NCBI RefSeq assembly: GCF_002979865.1
Contig: NZ_PCPZ01000002.1
Location: forward strand, 310,001 to 374,000
From: Arthrobacter sp. MYb214
GTDB taxonomy: Bacteria; Actinomycetota; Actinomycetes; Actinomycetales; Micrococcaceae
DNA: 64,000 nucleotides
Direction: 5' to 3'
Shown here: positions 38,470 to 48,208 of the stretch, piece by piece
Position numbering within the stretch: position 1 is the first letter of the stretch
Layout: each line of letters starts with the position of its first letter
Made by a program: the position numbers and the translations under genes
Notes under the pieces: model-generated
The model's database searches: none
What the model was told of the DNA's origin: nothing
The model's input: only the letters and a program-made list of their open reading frames with translations

Positions 38470-39340
38470 GGACGTAGACTACCCTGGCTCGATGGCTGAA
38501 TCCAGTGAAGCCCGATTCGCTTGATATGGTTCCAGTCGGAGAGGAGTAAAGACCAAAATGAACTTGGTTGAGCCTTCCCACAACCATGCTTTGCAGCCAC
38601 GCCGATTCGGCAAAGGCGGACGTATTTCTTAGCTGGAAAAGTGTGCTTCAAGCTGCTCGGTTCGAGGGCTGATGAAAGCGACTTGCTAGCCTCTTACGGC
38701 CACAGCGATAGAAGAACGCTCTACGCGACAGCAGCAGAAATGTCGAATGCGGGGGACCGAGCTCCTTGAACAGCAGCACCGTCCAACCGGGCTATGGGCT
38801 GGCAGATGGTGTTGTGGATCGGCGGCAAGGTGATCCCATATCGCCGGGTTTAGCACACGGGGCACAACATTGCTTTTCAAGTTCCGAAGCGCGCTGTTTC
38901 CCGCAGTCCGCCCTACTTTACCCACCAGCTTCGCGGCTTCCCACACGGGATCTTCTGCCGCTGAAAGTGCGCGCGTTGGAAAGGGCGCGATCAACCGGTT
39001 TTCCGTACAAAGAAACCCGCTGCGCCGAACGAAGCGAAATGCGAGAGTCCTTGCATCACATGTTGTTGATGGCGTACTTGCGGCTTGACGGGGAATATGC
39101 CGCAGCCAGCGAATGGGGCAGCGAAAAGTGGTCCGAATGGATGCTGCGGCCCCAGAAAATGGCGAACCAACCAGAACGAACCGGTCCGCTTCGTTCCTGG
39201 TGTAATAGCTGGTTGGGCTGCGTAATTCTGCTCAATCATGGCCTCTGAATGCCACCTGTGTTCCCGAAGTTGACCCGCACAGTGACACAATAAGCCAAGT
39301 AGCCCCTTCAGGTTGCTGTCATGGAAAGGACCTTCTCCGC
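38470..39340. other. 870 bases without a recognisable gene
   Basis: Short open frames exist on both strands: plus 38766-39248, and minus 38686-38994 with a coherent-looking VWEAAKLVGKVGRTAGN stretch. None has a ribosome site, family motif or consistent composition. With the adjacent pseudogene this looks like decayed coding DNA. No IS ends or target duplications were seen. Confidence 0.5.
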
Positions 39341-40528
39341 ATGTCCCGCAAGTCCGACCCGGCCCGGGTGCGCAACTACTCGATGGTGCTCCAGGAGATT
39401 TTCTCTTCGCCCGGCGGCTCCCGCAAGGATGTCGCCGATGCCCTGGGCATCAGCGCCGCATCGGTTACCGGCATTGCGGCGAGCTTGCTGGAAAGCTCAT
39501 TAATCAGCGAAGCCGAACCAATGGCTGTGGGGCAGGGGCGGCCCAGGGTCCCATTGCACGTTGATACCAAGTCCAATCTGGTGATGGGCATCCACCTGGG
39601 ACCGCGAGTCACCGGCGTGGTGCTTACCGGGCTGGATGGGGTGGCCAAGGCCTCGGTTCTCGTGCCGCATGATGGCTTGGGCGCCCAAGAGTCCTTCAAG
39701 CTGGTCATTAACCAAGCGAAACAGCTGGTGGACGAGCATGCCAAGGGGAGGCCAATCTTGGGGACCGGGGTAGCCACCGGCGGCATTGTCGACCGGATCA
39801 ACGGGCGGATTGTGGAGAATCGCGGTGCTCGTTGGCAACAGGTTCCCGCGGTGCAGATGCTCGAAGAATTGCCCCAGCCGATTATTCTGGACAACAATGC
39901 CCGCGCAGCGGCGCAGTCCGAGCTGTTCTATGGGCATGGCGCCACGGAGCGCGATTTCCTGCTCATGGTGATCACCTCGGATTTGGGCGCGGTTTTAGTC
40001 AGTGACGGGCGGATCCGCGCCGGCTGGTCGCAGCATGCCGGGAACATTGCCCATCTTCAAGTCAGTGACCAGGGGTTCCCTTGCGATTGCGGACGCAGTG
40101 GCTGCCTGCAAGTCATGGCAACCGACGAAGCTACCGTACGCCGGGCGCATGAGGCCGGTCGCCTTGATGTGATGCATTATGGCGATATTGATCGGCTTTA
40201 TGACGCTGGTGATGAACAGATCCGTGCCCTGGTCGCTGATCGCGACACCTTTGTCGCCCGGGCCGCTGCGATGCTCTTCGACCTGCTGGACCCGGGGCTG
40301 CTAGTAATCGCCGGGACCCCGGCCGAACGCCCCGAAACCCGGACCCTGGTCCAAACGGTGGTCGCGGAGAATTCCCTGCAGGGCGCCCAGGCCTCAAGCC
40401 GCGTAGTCTACTCCAGCGACCATTCGCTGTCGCTGTCGATCTTCGCAGCCAGCTTGATGGTGAACGAAGTGCTGGCCAATCCGCTGGCCTTTATTGATCG
40501 GCTGCATGCGGAGACAGAGGCAGAATAA
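39341..40528 (+). CDS. ROK-family transcriptional regulator (importer locus)
   Basis: 395 residues. An N-terminal winged helix-turn-helix (SRKDVADALGISAASVTGIAASL) precedes a ROK domain with DNNARAAAQSELFYG and the zinc motif FPCDCGRSGCLQVM. AAAGGA precedes ATG 39341. It lies 120 nt upstream of the ABC importer genes and probably controls them via the inverted repeat at 40569-40594. ROK regulators normally sense sugars or sugar phosphates. Confidence 0.88.
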   Translation: MSRKSDPARVRNYSMVLQEIFSSPGGSRKDVADALGISAASVTGIAASLLESSLISEAEPMAVGQGRPRVPLHVDTKSNLVMGIHLGPRVTGVVLTGLDGVAKASVLVPHDGLGAQESFKLVINQAKQLVDEHAKGRPILGTGVATGGIVDRINGRIVENRGARWQQVPAVQMLEELPQPIILDNNARAAAQSELFYGHGATERDFLLMVITSDLGAVLVSDGRIRAGWSQHAGNIAHLQVSDQGFPCDCGRSGCLQVMATDEATVRRAHEAGRLDVMHYGDIDRLYDAGDEQIRALVADRDTFVARAAAMLFDLLDPGLLVIAGTPAERPETRTLVQTVVAENSLQGAQASSRVVYSSDHSLSLSIFAASLMVNEVLANPLAFIDRLHAETEAE

Positions 40529-40541
40529 GCCCCGGAAAGTG

Positions 40542-40571
40542 TTGACAGTCACACCTTCTGCAATGTTTACT
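40542..40571 (+). promoter_or_regulatory. Promoter of the Opp-type importer operon
   Basis: -35 TTGACA (40542-40547), an 18-bp gap, -10 TTTACT (40566-40571). The -10 runs into the operator palindrome, so bound regulator would block RNA polymerase. Confidence 0.5.
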
Positions 40572-40594
40572 TTATTTCATAAAATAAATAAAGT
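40569..40594. promoter_or_regulatory. Operator candidate for the ROK regulator
   Basis: ACTTTATTT, 8-nt AT-rich centre, AAATAAAGT: a perfect 9-bp inverted repeat in otherwise GC-rich DNA. It overlaps the promoter -10 and lies between the ROK gene and its probable target operon. AT-rich palindromes of this shape are typical ROK sites. Confidence 0.7.
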
Positions 40595-40648
40595 GACAGC
40601 GGCCACGAGCCCGGCACAGGTGCCGGTAGCCGCTCAGGGAGGAACAAG

Positions 40649-42250
40649 ATGGAACGACAGAAGAAAACTGCGCTCGTTGCCTGTGTCGTATCGCTGATGC
40701 TCGCCGCAACCGGCTGCTCATCAGCCAGCAGCCAAGCGGAGCAAGTCGGTGATGGATCCGGTGAGGCAACCTTGTCATTCATGACCAGCGAGCCAAAGAG
40801 CATCGTGCCGCAGAAGGATCCCGGAAGCCAGATCGGTATGGCGCTGTGCGCGAACCTGATGGAAGTGAATTCCGAAACCCAGAAGCTGGAACCGCTGGCC
40901 GCCAAATCGGTGACCAGCGATGATGCCCAGGTCTGGGATATCGAGCTGCAAGACGGATGGACCTTCCACGATGGCACCCCGGTAACGGCACAATCCTTCG
41001 CCGATGCCTGGAACGCCACCGCCACCGGATCCAACGCCTGGCAGGGCAATGGCACCTTCGTCTCCTTCGAAGGCTATGACAAAATGAACCCGCTGGATGG
41101 AGGCAAAGCCAAGGCCAGCGAGCTCTCCGGAGTCAAGGTTGTGGACGACACCCACATGGAAGTCACTCTGAAGGCGCCGAACCGCGACTTCCCGGCAATT
41201 CTGAGCACCAACCCGACCTGCCCGATGCCGCAAAGCGCATTCGATGACGAGACCGGTTACGACCAGGCACCAGTTTCTAACGGACCATACAAGTTCGACT
41301 CCTGGGAGCACAACCAGCAGGTAGTGATGGAGAAATGGGACGGTTTCAAGGGTGCCGAGGGCTTCAGTGGCGGAGCCGAGAAGCTGATTGGTAAGATCTA
41401 CACTTCCGTGGATCCGGCCTACACCGACATGACCGCAGGCAACCTGGACATGATCCGCAACGTGCCGGCCACCATGGTGGACAAGGCTTCCAGCCAGCTG
41501 GGCGAAGAAGCGCTGTACAAGGTCGCAATCGGCTCCAAGCAGCAGACATTGCAGGTCCCTGCCTACGTCGATGAACTGACTTCCCCGGCTCTGCGCCAGG
41601 CGATCTCCATGTCCATTGACCGCGAAGCGATCGCCACCTCGCTGCTCAAGGGTCACGCCGAGCCATCTGACTCATTGGTCCCGCCATCGCTGGAATCCTA
41701 CGTTCCCGGATCCTGCGAAGCATGCACCTTCGACCCCAAGGAAGCCAAGGAGATCCTGGCTGATGACGGCGGCTTTGAAGGCACGCTGACTATCGAAAGC
41801 AACTCCAACTCCGACCAGCAGCTGGTGCAGGCCATTGCCAAGCAGATCCAGGACAACCTGGGCATCAAGGTGCAGATGAAGCCGATGCTGGGCACCGAGC
41901 TGTCCGAGCGCCGCAACAACCAGAAGCTCGAAGGCGCAGCCTTCGGCTTGTGGGGCTGGTCGTACATGTCTCCTGACCAGTACCTGAGCCAGTATGAGAC
42001 CGGTGGCGACGGCAATCTGGCCACCGGCTACTCCAATCCAGAAGTGGACAAGCTGCTACGCGCGGCCCGCGCCGAGATGGATGATGGGAAGTCCACCGAG
42101 CTGTTCAAGCATGCCGAGGCGAAGATCATCAAGGATCTGCCAGCCATCCCGCTGTTCATCCCGACCGACTACGGCCTGCAGTCCAAGTGCGCCGTGCTCA
42201 ACGACGTGCAGGGCGACCTGCAGTACTACCGCGCGGGCTACGGCTGCTAG
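40649..42250 (+). CDS. Solute-binding lipoprotein of an Opp/Dpp-family ABC importer
   Basis: 533 residues, family 5 (peptide/nickel/oligosaccharide) binding protein. Lipoprotein Cys23 (LAATGC). Fold markers: EPKSIVPQKDPGSQIGMALCANLME, WTFHDGTPVTAQSFADAWN, LRQAISMSIDREAIATSL. Family 5 proteins bind peptides but also several oligosaccharides. The ROK gene and the Gfo/Idh/MocA gene of the same cluster favour a sugar-like ligand (inference). Confidence 0.9.
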   Translation: MERQKKTALVACVVSLMLAATGCSSASSQAEQVGDGSGEATLSFMTSEPKSIVPQKDPGSQIGMALCANLMEVNSETQKLEPLAAKSVTSDDAQVWDIELQDGWTFHDGTPVTAQSFADAWNATATGSNAWQGNGTFVSFEGYDKMNPLDGGKAKASELSGVKVVDDTHMEVTLKAPNRDFPAILSTNPTCPMPQSAFDDETGYDQAPVSNGPYKFDSWEHNQQVVMEKWDGFKGAEGFSGGAEKLIGKIYTSVDPAYTDMTAGNLDMIRNVPATMVDKASSQLGEEALYKVAIGSKQQTLQVPAYVDELTSPALRQAISMSIDREAIATSLLKGHAEPSDSLVPPSLESYVPGSCEACTFDPKEAKEILADDGGFEGTLTIESNSNSDQQLVQAIAKQIQDNLGIKVQMKPMLGTELSERRNNQKLEGAAFGLWGWSYMSPDQYLSQYETGGDGNLATGYSNPEVDKLLRAARAEMDDGKSTELFKHAEAKIIKDLPAIPLFIPTDYGLQSKCAVLNDVQGDLQYYRAGYGC

Positions 42251-42262
42251 CACCACCAGTCT

Positions 42263-42305
42263 CCGGCGGGCGGGCCATGAAACGAGTCATGGGTCCTCCC
42301 GCCGG
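42263..42305 (+). terminator. Intercistronic hairpin after the binding-protein gene
   Basis: CCGGCGGG (42263-42270) pairs with CCCGCCGG (42298-42305), and an inner CCATGA/TCATGG stem (42275-42280, 42287-42292) continues it. It lies between the binding-protein stop and the permease. It may attenuate transcription or protect the upstream mRNA end. Confidence 0.6.
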
Positions 42306-42334
42306 TACACACTATTCTTCTTAAGGGGTAACCA

Positions 42335-43258
42335 ATGCTGGGTTATACCGTGCGGCGCATCTTGCAGATGATCCCGGTGCTACTGGGCGCCACCTTCATT
42401 ATCTACGCACTGACCTTTCTGATGCCGGGCGACCCGATCTCGGCGCTCACCGGCGAACGCCCGCTGCCCGAGGCCACCGTGATGCAGATCCGCCAGGCCT
42501 ACCATTTGGATGACCCGTTTTTCGTCCAGTACGGCAATTACATCCTCGGGGTCTTCCGCGGGGACTTCGGCATCGACTTCTTCGGCCGCCCGGTACTGGA
42601 TTTGATCCTCGAGCGCTTGCCGGTGACTTTCGCGCTGGCGCTGACTGCCTGGGTGCTCAAGCTGTTCATTGGCCTGGTTATCGGCGTTTACGGAGGGCTG
42701 CGCCGCGGACAGTCGGGAGACCACTTCGCACTGGTGTTCACGGTGCTGTTCATGGGTGTACCGGGCTTCGTGATCGCTCTGGGCGCACAGACCTACTTCG
42801 GTGTGCACTTGGGCTGGGTGGACCCGGCCGGCATCCGCGCGGGCTGGCCCATGGCCTTCATTCTGCCCGCCTTGGTCATGGCCTTCGAGGCCGCCGCCGG
42901 GCTGGCCCGGCTGACTCGCACCTCGCTGGTGGAAGTGCTGCGCGCTGAATACCTGCGCACCGCCAAGGCCAAGGGCCTTTCCCCGCGGCGGATCATCTGG
43001 GGCCACGCACTGCGCAACGCCATGATCCCGGTGGTGACCTACCTGGGCCTGAGCCTAGCCGGCATGCTCGGCGGCGCGGTCATCATCGAGGCCATCTTCA
43101 ACATCCCGGGCATTGGGGGACTGATGGTCAGCTCCATCAACAACAAGGAAGGCACAATCGTGGTTGGCATCGCTACCTTGCTGGTGCTGGTGTACTTGGT
43201 TTTCAACCTGCTGGTTGACCTGACCTACGGCCTGATCGATCCACGGGTGAGAATATGA
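42335..43258 (+). CDS. ABC importer permease (DppB-like)
   Basis: 307 residues with six membrane helices and the typical start MLGYTVRRILQMIPVLLGATFIIYALTFLMPGDP. The EAA-like loop YLRTAKAKGLSPRRIIWGHALRNA contacts the ATPase. AAGGGG precedes ATG 42335. It forms a heterodimer with the next permease and overlaps it by 4 nt. Confidence 0.93.
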   Translation: MLGYTVRRILQMIPVLLGATFIIYALTFLMPGDPISALTGERPLPEATVMQIRQAYHLDDPFFVQYGNYILGVFRGDFGIDFFGRPVLDLILERLPVTFALALTAWVLKLFIGLVIGVYGGLRRGQSGDHFALVFTVLFMGVPGFVIALGAQTYFGVHLGWVDPAGIRAGWPMAFILPALVMAFEAAAGLARLTRTSLVEVLRAEYLRTAKAKGLSPRRIIWGHALRNAMIPVVTYLGLSLAGMLGGAVIIEAIFNIPGIGGLMVSSINNKEGTIVVGIATLLVLVYLVFNLLVDLTYGLIDPRVRI

Positions 43259-44163
43259 GTTCGAGCATGAGCACAGTCAATCCCGCCGATGGCGCCCAGG
43301 CGGTGGACCGCTCCCCGCAGAAGTCGCGCGGCGCGCACCGGCGCTGGTGGCTGAAGCCGCGCTTCGCGATCTCCGGGTCCATTGTGCTGCTGATGATCCT
43401 GATGGCCGCGTTCCCTCAGCTGTTTACCGGCTTTGGTCCCGGGCCCACGGAGAGCTGCGACATCCTCAAATCCAACCAGCCGCCTAGCGCCGCGCACCTG
43501 TTCGGCATCGATATCCAGGGCTGCGACTACTATACCAATGTCATATATGGGGCGCGCGCCTCGATCCTAGTGGGCATCGTGGTCTCGGCCATCGCCTTTG
43601 GCATCGCCGCGCTGGTCGGGGCCGTCGCCGGATACTTCGGAGGCTGGGTGGACGCAGTGATTTCCCGGGTGTGCGATATGGCCTTCGGCCTACCGTTCAT
43701 CCTGGCCGCGATCGTGGTGCTGCAGCTGTTCAGCGAGCGCAACGTGTGGACCGTGATCTTCGCGCTGTCCCTGTTCGCATGGCCCGGGGGCGTGCGCTTC
43801 ATGCGCTCTTCGGTGCTGGAAGTGCGCAACCGCGAGTACGTGCAGGCCTCCCGGCTGCTGGGCGCCAGCAATGGGCGGATCATCGCAAAGCACATCGTGC
43901 CCAATGCAATCACCCCGCTGCTCGTGCTGCAGACCCTGGGTGTGGGCGGGATGATCTCTGCCGAGGCCGGCCTGACCTTCATCGGCATCGGGCTCACCCC
44001 GCCGTCGGTGTCCTGGGGCCTGCAGCTGGCAGCGGCCCGCGACTATATTGATGCCGCCCCGCACCTGCTGCTGTTCCCAGCCGTATTCCTGACCATTACC
44101 GTGCTCGGCTTCGTCCTGTTTGGCGAAGCCATGCGCGACGAGTTCGACCCGAAGGGCAAGTGA
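43255..44163 (+). CDS. ABC importer permease (DppC-like)
   Basis: 302 residues. A charged N-terminal cytoplasmic extension (about 1-35) precedes six helices. FGIDIQGCDYYTNVIYGARASILVGI and the ATPase-contact loop YVQASRLLGASNGRIIAKHIVPN are typical of DppC/OppC. Translationally coupled both upstream (ATGA) and downstream (TGATG). Confidence 0.93.
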   Translation: MSSSMSTVNPADGAQAVDRSPQKSRGAHRRWWLKPRFAISGSIVLLMILMAAFPQLFTGFGPGPTESCDILKSNQPPSAAHLFGIDIQGCDYYTNVIYGARASILVGIVVSAIAFGIAALVGAVAGYFGGWVDAVISRVCDMAFGLPFILAAIVVLQLFSERNVWTVIFALSLFAWPGGVRFMRSSVLEVRNREYVQASRLLGASNGRIIAKHIVPNAITPLLVLQTLGVGGMISAEAGLTFIGIGLTPPSVSWGLQLAAARDYIDAAPHLLLFPAVFLTITVLGFVLFGEAMRDEFDPKGK

Positions 44164-45167
44164 TGAGCACTGCGCACGAAGCAGCAAACCCGCTGCTGGA
44201 GATCAAGGACCTGCGCGTTGAGTTCGCCACCCGGCAGGGAGTTGCCACCGCGATCAACGGCGTGGATCTCTCGCTGCAGCGCGGCCGCGCCCTGGGCATA
44301 CTGGGTGAATCGGGCTCAGGGAAGTCCGTGACCGCGCGAACCATCATGGGCCTGCTGGACACTCCGCCGGCGAAAGTCACCGGTGGGCAGATCCTGCTGG
44401 ACGGAGAAGACCTGCTCGCAGTGACCCCCAAGCGCCGCCGGGAGCTGAACTCGGCCAGCGTGGCCATGGTGTTCCAAGACGCGCTCAGCGCCTTGAACCC
44501 CGTGCACCCGGTGGGCCGCCAGATCGGCGAGCTGTACCGCGTGCACCGCGGCTACAGCCCGGCAGAGGCCAAGAAAGCGGCCATCCAGATGATGGACCGG
44601 GTGCGCATCCCAGTTGCAGCCAGTCGGGTGAACGACTACCCTCACCAGTTCTCCGGGGGCATGCGCCAGCGCATCGTGATCGCGATGGCCCTGGCCCTGG
44701 ACCCGCAACTGCTGATCGCCGACGAGCCGACCACCGCGCTGGATGTCACCGTCCAGGCCCAGATCCTGGAGCTGCTGACCGAGCAGCAGGTGGAGAACAA
44801 CATGGGCTTGATCCTGATCACCCACGACATCTCGGTGGTCCGGGAGGTCACCGACCAGGTGGCGGTGATGTATGCCGGGCGGATCGTGGAGAACGGGCCC
44901 ACCGCCCAGGTGCTCTCCGAACCGGCACACCCCTACACCCGCGGTCTGGCCTCATCGGTGGCCAGCGAGGAGCTCAAGGGCCAGCTTCTTCCAGCAATCC
45001 CGGGCAGCCCGCCGGACCTGCTGAACCTGCCGGCTGGCTGCGCCTTCGCTGGGCGTTGCCATCTGGCCAACCAGCAGTGCGCCACCGAAGTCCCGGAACT
45101 AGACGAAATCGCCGCGCAGCGCCACACGGCCTGCTTCAACTCCCAGGAGGTGCTAGCCCATGCTTAG
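44163..45167 (+). CDS. ABC importer ATPase (DppD-like)
   Basis: 334 residues from ATG 44163 (GTG 44160 is one codon longer). Walker [10 protein letters not shown]-loop VFQDALSAL, signature FSGGMRQR, Walker B LLIADEPT and the C-terminal oligopeptide-transport motif with Cys ([15 protein letters not shown]) that often holds an Fe-S cluster or metal. It pairs with the next ATPase. Confidence 0.93.
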   Translation: MSTAHEAANPLLEIKDLRVEFATRQGVATAINGVDLSLQRGRALGILGESGSGKSVTARTIMGLLDTPPAKVTGGQILLDGEDLLAVTPKRRRELNSASVAMVFQDALSALNPVHPVGRQIGELYRVHRGYSPAEAKKAAIQMMDRVRIPVAASRVNDYPHQFSGGMRQRIVIAMALALDPQLLIADEPTTALDVTVQAQILELLTEQQVENNMGLILITHDISVVREVTDQVAVMYAGRIVENGPTAQVLSEPAHPYTRGLASSVASEELKGQLLPAIPGSPPDLLNLPAGCAFAGRCHLANQQCATEVPELDEIAAQRHTACFNSQEVLAHA

Positions 45168-46206
45168 CCCGCAGACCCTGCCAGAGACCGCGACACCGGA
45201 TGCCGCCCCGCTGATGGAAATGCGCGGGGTTACCCGCCACTACCCGGTGGCCCGTTCTCTGCCCATCGGGCCGCGCAAAGTAGTCAAGGCCCTGGACGGG
45301 GTGGACCTGCAGGTGCAACAGGGCAAGACCCTGGGAATCATCGGGGAAAGCGGCTGTGGAAAGTCCACCATGGCCCGCGTGCTCAGCGGGCTGGAAAAGC
45401 CCACTGCTGGCCAGGTGCTGTTCGAGGGCCACGACATCAATGCGCTGCGCGGAGCGGAGCGGGCGCAGATGCGCCGGAATATCCAGCTGATCTTCCAAGA
45501 CCCCTACGCGTCGCTGAACCCGCGCATGACTATTGAGCAGATCCTCTCCGAGCCCTTCGAAATCCACCCGGACATCGCCAAGCGCGGCTCCCGCCGAGCT
45601 AATCTGGGCGAGATGATGGAATTGGTCGGGCTGAACCCCGATCATTTGGGACGCTATCCGCACAACTTCTCCGGAGGCCAGCAGCAGCGCATCGGCATCG
45701 CCCGCGGCATCGCACTGAATCCGAAGGTGCTGATCTGCGACGAAGCGGTCTCGGCCCTGGACGTATCGGTGCGCGCCCAAGTGGTGAACCTGCTCGATTC
45801 GCTGCAGCGCGAACTGGGTCTGAGCTACGTCTTCATCGCCCACGACTTGCAGATCGTGCGGCATATTTCCGACTCCGTGGCCACCATGTACCTGGGACGG
45901 GTGATCGAGACCGGCTCCTACGCCCAGGTCTATGACGCCAGCGCCCATCCCTATACCCAAGCATTGCTCTCGGCAGCACCGGAACTGCGCCAGGATCCGG
46001 CGCATGCGCGCCAGTTGATCATGCTGCAAGGCGACCCGCCTTCGCCGATCGACCCGCCCTCCGGCTGCCGCTTCCACACCCGCTGCCCGGTCGCCCGGCC
46101 GGACTGCGCAACTAGCGAGCCGGAGCTGGATCCGGTGGCCGATGGCCACCGCGCCCGCTGCTTCTATCCGGGCCCCATCAGCACAGAACTATCCCAAGGA
46201 GACTGA
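45160..46206 (+). CDS. ABC importer ATPase (DppF-like)
   Basis: 348 residues with Walker A GESGCGKS, FQDPYASLNPRMT, signature FSGGQQQR, Walker B LICDEAV and the same C-terminal oligopeptide-transport Cys motif (GCRFHTRCPVARPDC). It overlaps the preceding ATPase by 8 nt. AAGGAG precedes the next gene, which begins 3 nt after its stop. Confidence 0.93.
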   Translation: MLSPQTLPETATPDAAPLMEMRGVTRHYPVARSLPIGPRKVVKALDGVDLQVQQGKTLGIIGESGCGKSTMARVLSGLEKPTAGQVLFEGHDINALRGAERAQMRRNIQLIFQDPYASLNPRMTIEQILSEPFEIHPDIAKRGSRRANLGEMMELVGLNPDHLGRYPHNFSGGQQQRIGIARGIALNPKVLICDEAVSALDVSVRAQVVNLLDSLQRELGLSYVFIAHDLQIVRHISDSVATMYLGRVIETGSYAQVYDASAHPYTQALLSAAPELRQDPAHARQLIMLQGDPPSPIDPPSGCRFHTRCPVARPDCATSEPELDPVADGHRARCFYPGPISTELSQGD

Positions 46207-46209
46207 AAC

Positions 46210-47391
46210 ATGGATTTGAAAGTTGGCATTATCGGCTTCGGGCTGCGCGCTTCCCTGCACCGCTACCTGCAGCGCCCAAACGAAGGCAGCGTCGTGTCCA
46301 TTGTTTGCGACACCAGCGAACGCGGCCGTCAGGATGCCGCTGAGGCGCTTCCTGATGCGGTAGTCACCGGGGATTTGCAGGAATTGCTGGACTTCGAGCT
46401 GGACGCAGTGCTGGTGCTCACCCCCGACTACACGCACCGGAACGTGGTGGTGCGCACCTTGAAATCCGGTATTCCGACCTTCGTGGAGAAGCCGCTGGAC
46501 ATCACTTTGGAAGCGGCCGACGAGATCCTGGATACCGCTCGGCGCACAGGCACCCGGCTGTATGTTGGACACAATATGCGCCATATGCCGGTGATTCGGC
46601 AGATGAAGCAGCTCGTCGACTCCGGGACCATCGGCGAGGTCAAGGCCGTCTGGTGCCGCCACTTCGTAGGCAACGGCGGAGATTACTACTTCAAGGACTG
46701 GCATGCCCAGCAGCGCTATGCGAATACGCTGCTGCTGCAAAAGGGAGCCCATGACATTGACGTTATTCACTGGCTGGCCGGAGGCTACAGCACCCAGGTT
46801 TCGGGCGTTGGCGCGCTGGCCGTCTACGGTGACGTCACCGATCGGCGGGACAACTCGGATCTGCGCATGCGCGACTGGTTCTCGCTGTCGAACTGGCCCC
46901 CGGCCAAGCAGACGCAACTGAACCCAGAACTGGACGTGGAAGACTTGTCAATGGTGCAGATGAAGCTGGATAACGGGGTGCTGGCTTCCTACCAGCAGTG
47001 CCATTTCACCCCTGACTATTGGCGCAACTACACAGTGATCGGCAGCGCCGGGCGGTTGGAGAATTTCGGCGACGGTCCCGGGGACTTCATTCACGTGTGG
47101 AACACCCGCAGCACCCATGGATTCGCCGAACCGGATTTGAAGGTCGAAGTCAATGGCGATGATGAAGGCCATGGCGGCGCAGATCCGAATTTGATCGCAG
47201 AGTTCCTGCGTTTTGCCCGCGAAGGGGGAGCGACCGATACTTCCCCGGTTGCCGCTCGCGCGGCAGTGGCCGTGGGCGACTACGGCGCCCGCTCAATGCG
47301 CGCGGAGGGAGAGGCCCTGCAAATTCCAGCGCTCGATGGACAGCTCGCCGAGTATTTCGCTGCCAACCAGCAGGCGGCGGCCGTTAGCTGA
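46210..47391 (+). CDS. Gfo/Idh/MocA-family dehydrogenase
   Basis: 393 residues. An N-terminal NAD(P)-binding Rossmann fold (VGIIGFGLRASLHRYL) is followed by the family motif EKPLDITLEAAD and a C-terminal alpha/beta domain with HNMRHMPVI and the KGAHDIDVIHW segment that carries the catalytic-site residues. These enzymes oxidise sugars, inositols or amino-sugar derivatives. As the last gene of the importer operon it is probably the first enzyme to act on the imported compound. Confidence 0.9.
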   Translation: MDLKVGIIGFGLRASLHRYLQRPNEGSVVSIVCDTSERGRQDAAEALPDAVVTGDLQELLDFELDAVLVLTPDYTHRNVVVRTLKSGIPTFVEKPLDITLEAADEILDTARRTGTRLYVGHNMRHMPVIRQMKQLVDSGTIGEVKAVWCRHFVGNGGDYYFKDWHAQQRYANTLLLQKGAHDIDVIHWLAGGYSTQVSGVGALAVYGDVTDRRDNSDLRMRDWFSLSNWPPAKQTQLNPELDVEDLSMVQMKLDNGVLASYQQCHFTPDYWRNYTVIGSAGRLENFGDGPGDFIHVWNTRSTHGFAEPDLKVEVNGDDEGHGGADPNLIAEFLRFAREGGATDTSPVAARAAVAVGDYGARSMRAEGEALQIPALDGQLAEYFAANQQAAAVS

Positions 47392-47499
47392 CCTCGATGG
47401 GGCTGGCATTTTTGGTGCAGCTGGGCGGTCGCTTCAACGTTCTGAGCAGGCAGAGCCTGCCAAGATTAGGCGAACCGGCCAGCTCCCCGGGGCTCTGGC

Positions 47500-48177
47500 T
47501 TATTGCTTGGATGCCAAAGCTGGCAGCTTATCCATGGAGGTGAACACCTGCGTTGCGCCAGCTGCGCGCAGCAGCTCGGGCGAAGTGCTCGTGGGTCCGC
47601 CGTTGGAATAGCCGTACACCGTCGCGCCGGCCGCGATCCCGGCAGCCACCCCGGTGGCCGTGTCCTCGATAACCAGTGCGCCAGCTGGGTCAATGCCCAG
47701 TGACGCAGCTGCGGCCAGGTAGACATCCGGTGCCGGTTTGCTGCGTGGGCATTCCATGCCGCTGAAGACCCGGTCTCCGAAGTACTCGGTGAACCCGGCC
47801 AGGGCCAGCTGCATTTCGACCTTGGCCCGGTCTGCGCCAGTGGCGCAGGCAATGTTCTGGCCGTAGACCGCCGAAATCTGATTGACTGCTTCCAGCGCTC
47901 CGGGGATCGGCTGCAGCTCCGAGCGCAGCGCTTCGTCGCGGCGTGCGCGGAACTGGCTAATCCACTGGTCGTCGATGCGGAATCCGGTCTGGTCGAGGAT
48001 GGGTTGCCACTGGTCTTTCAACGCCTTGCCGATGAAGATCTCGATGCATTGCTCGGGGCTGATCTCCCAGCCCAGCTCGATGAGCATCTGGCGGAGCACG
48101 GAATTGGTGATGGACTCGGAATCCACCAGGACGCCATCGCAATCGAAAAGCACGGCGGAAAATTTCGGATGCAGCAA
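47500..48177 (-). CDS. HAD-family phosphatase/phosphoglucomutase-like hydrolase
   Basis: 225 residues from TTG 48177, which has GGAAGGG upstream; a TTG nine codons earlier is possible. HAD motif I is DCDGVLVDSE (two Asp), motif II region ACATGAD, motif III Lys in RSKPAPDVYL and motif IV IEDTATGVAAG. The alpha-helical cap is of the beta-phosphoglucomutase/sugar-phosphatase type. It converges on the dehydrogenase and follows the MarR gene by about 30 nt. Confidence 0.85.
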   Translation of the reverse strand: MLHPKFSAVLFDCDGVLVDSESITNSVLRQMLIELGWEISPEQCIEIFIGKALKDQWQPILDQTGFRIDDQWISQFRARRDEALRSELQPIPGALEAVNQISAVYGQNIACATGADRAKVEMQLALAGFTEYFGDRVFSGMECPRSKPAPDVYLAAAASLGIDPAGALVIEDTATGVAAGIAAGATVYGYSNGGPTSTSPELLRAAGATQVFTSMDKLPALASKQ

Positions 48178-48208
48178 GGACGGTCCCTTCCAAGGATTCA
48201 GCAATTGG

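Noticed and set aside
38766-39248. 160-codon plus-strand frame in the decayed region
   Set aside because: No ribosome site, no domain, and mixed composition; kept only as part of the unassigned stretch.
45136-46149. Minus-strand open frame opposite the second Opp-type ATPase
   Set aside because: The plus-strand ATPase has Walker A, signature and Walker B motifs; the mirror frame has none.
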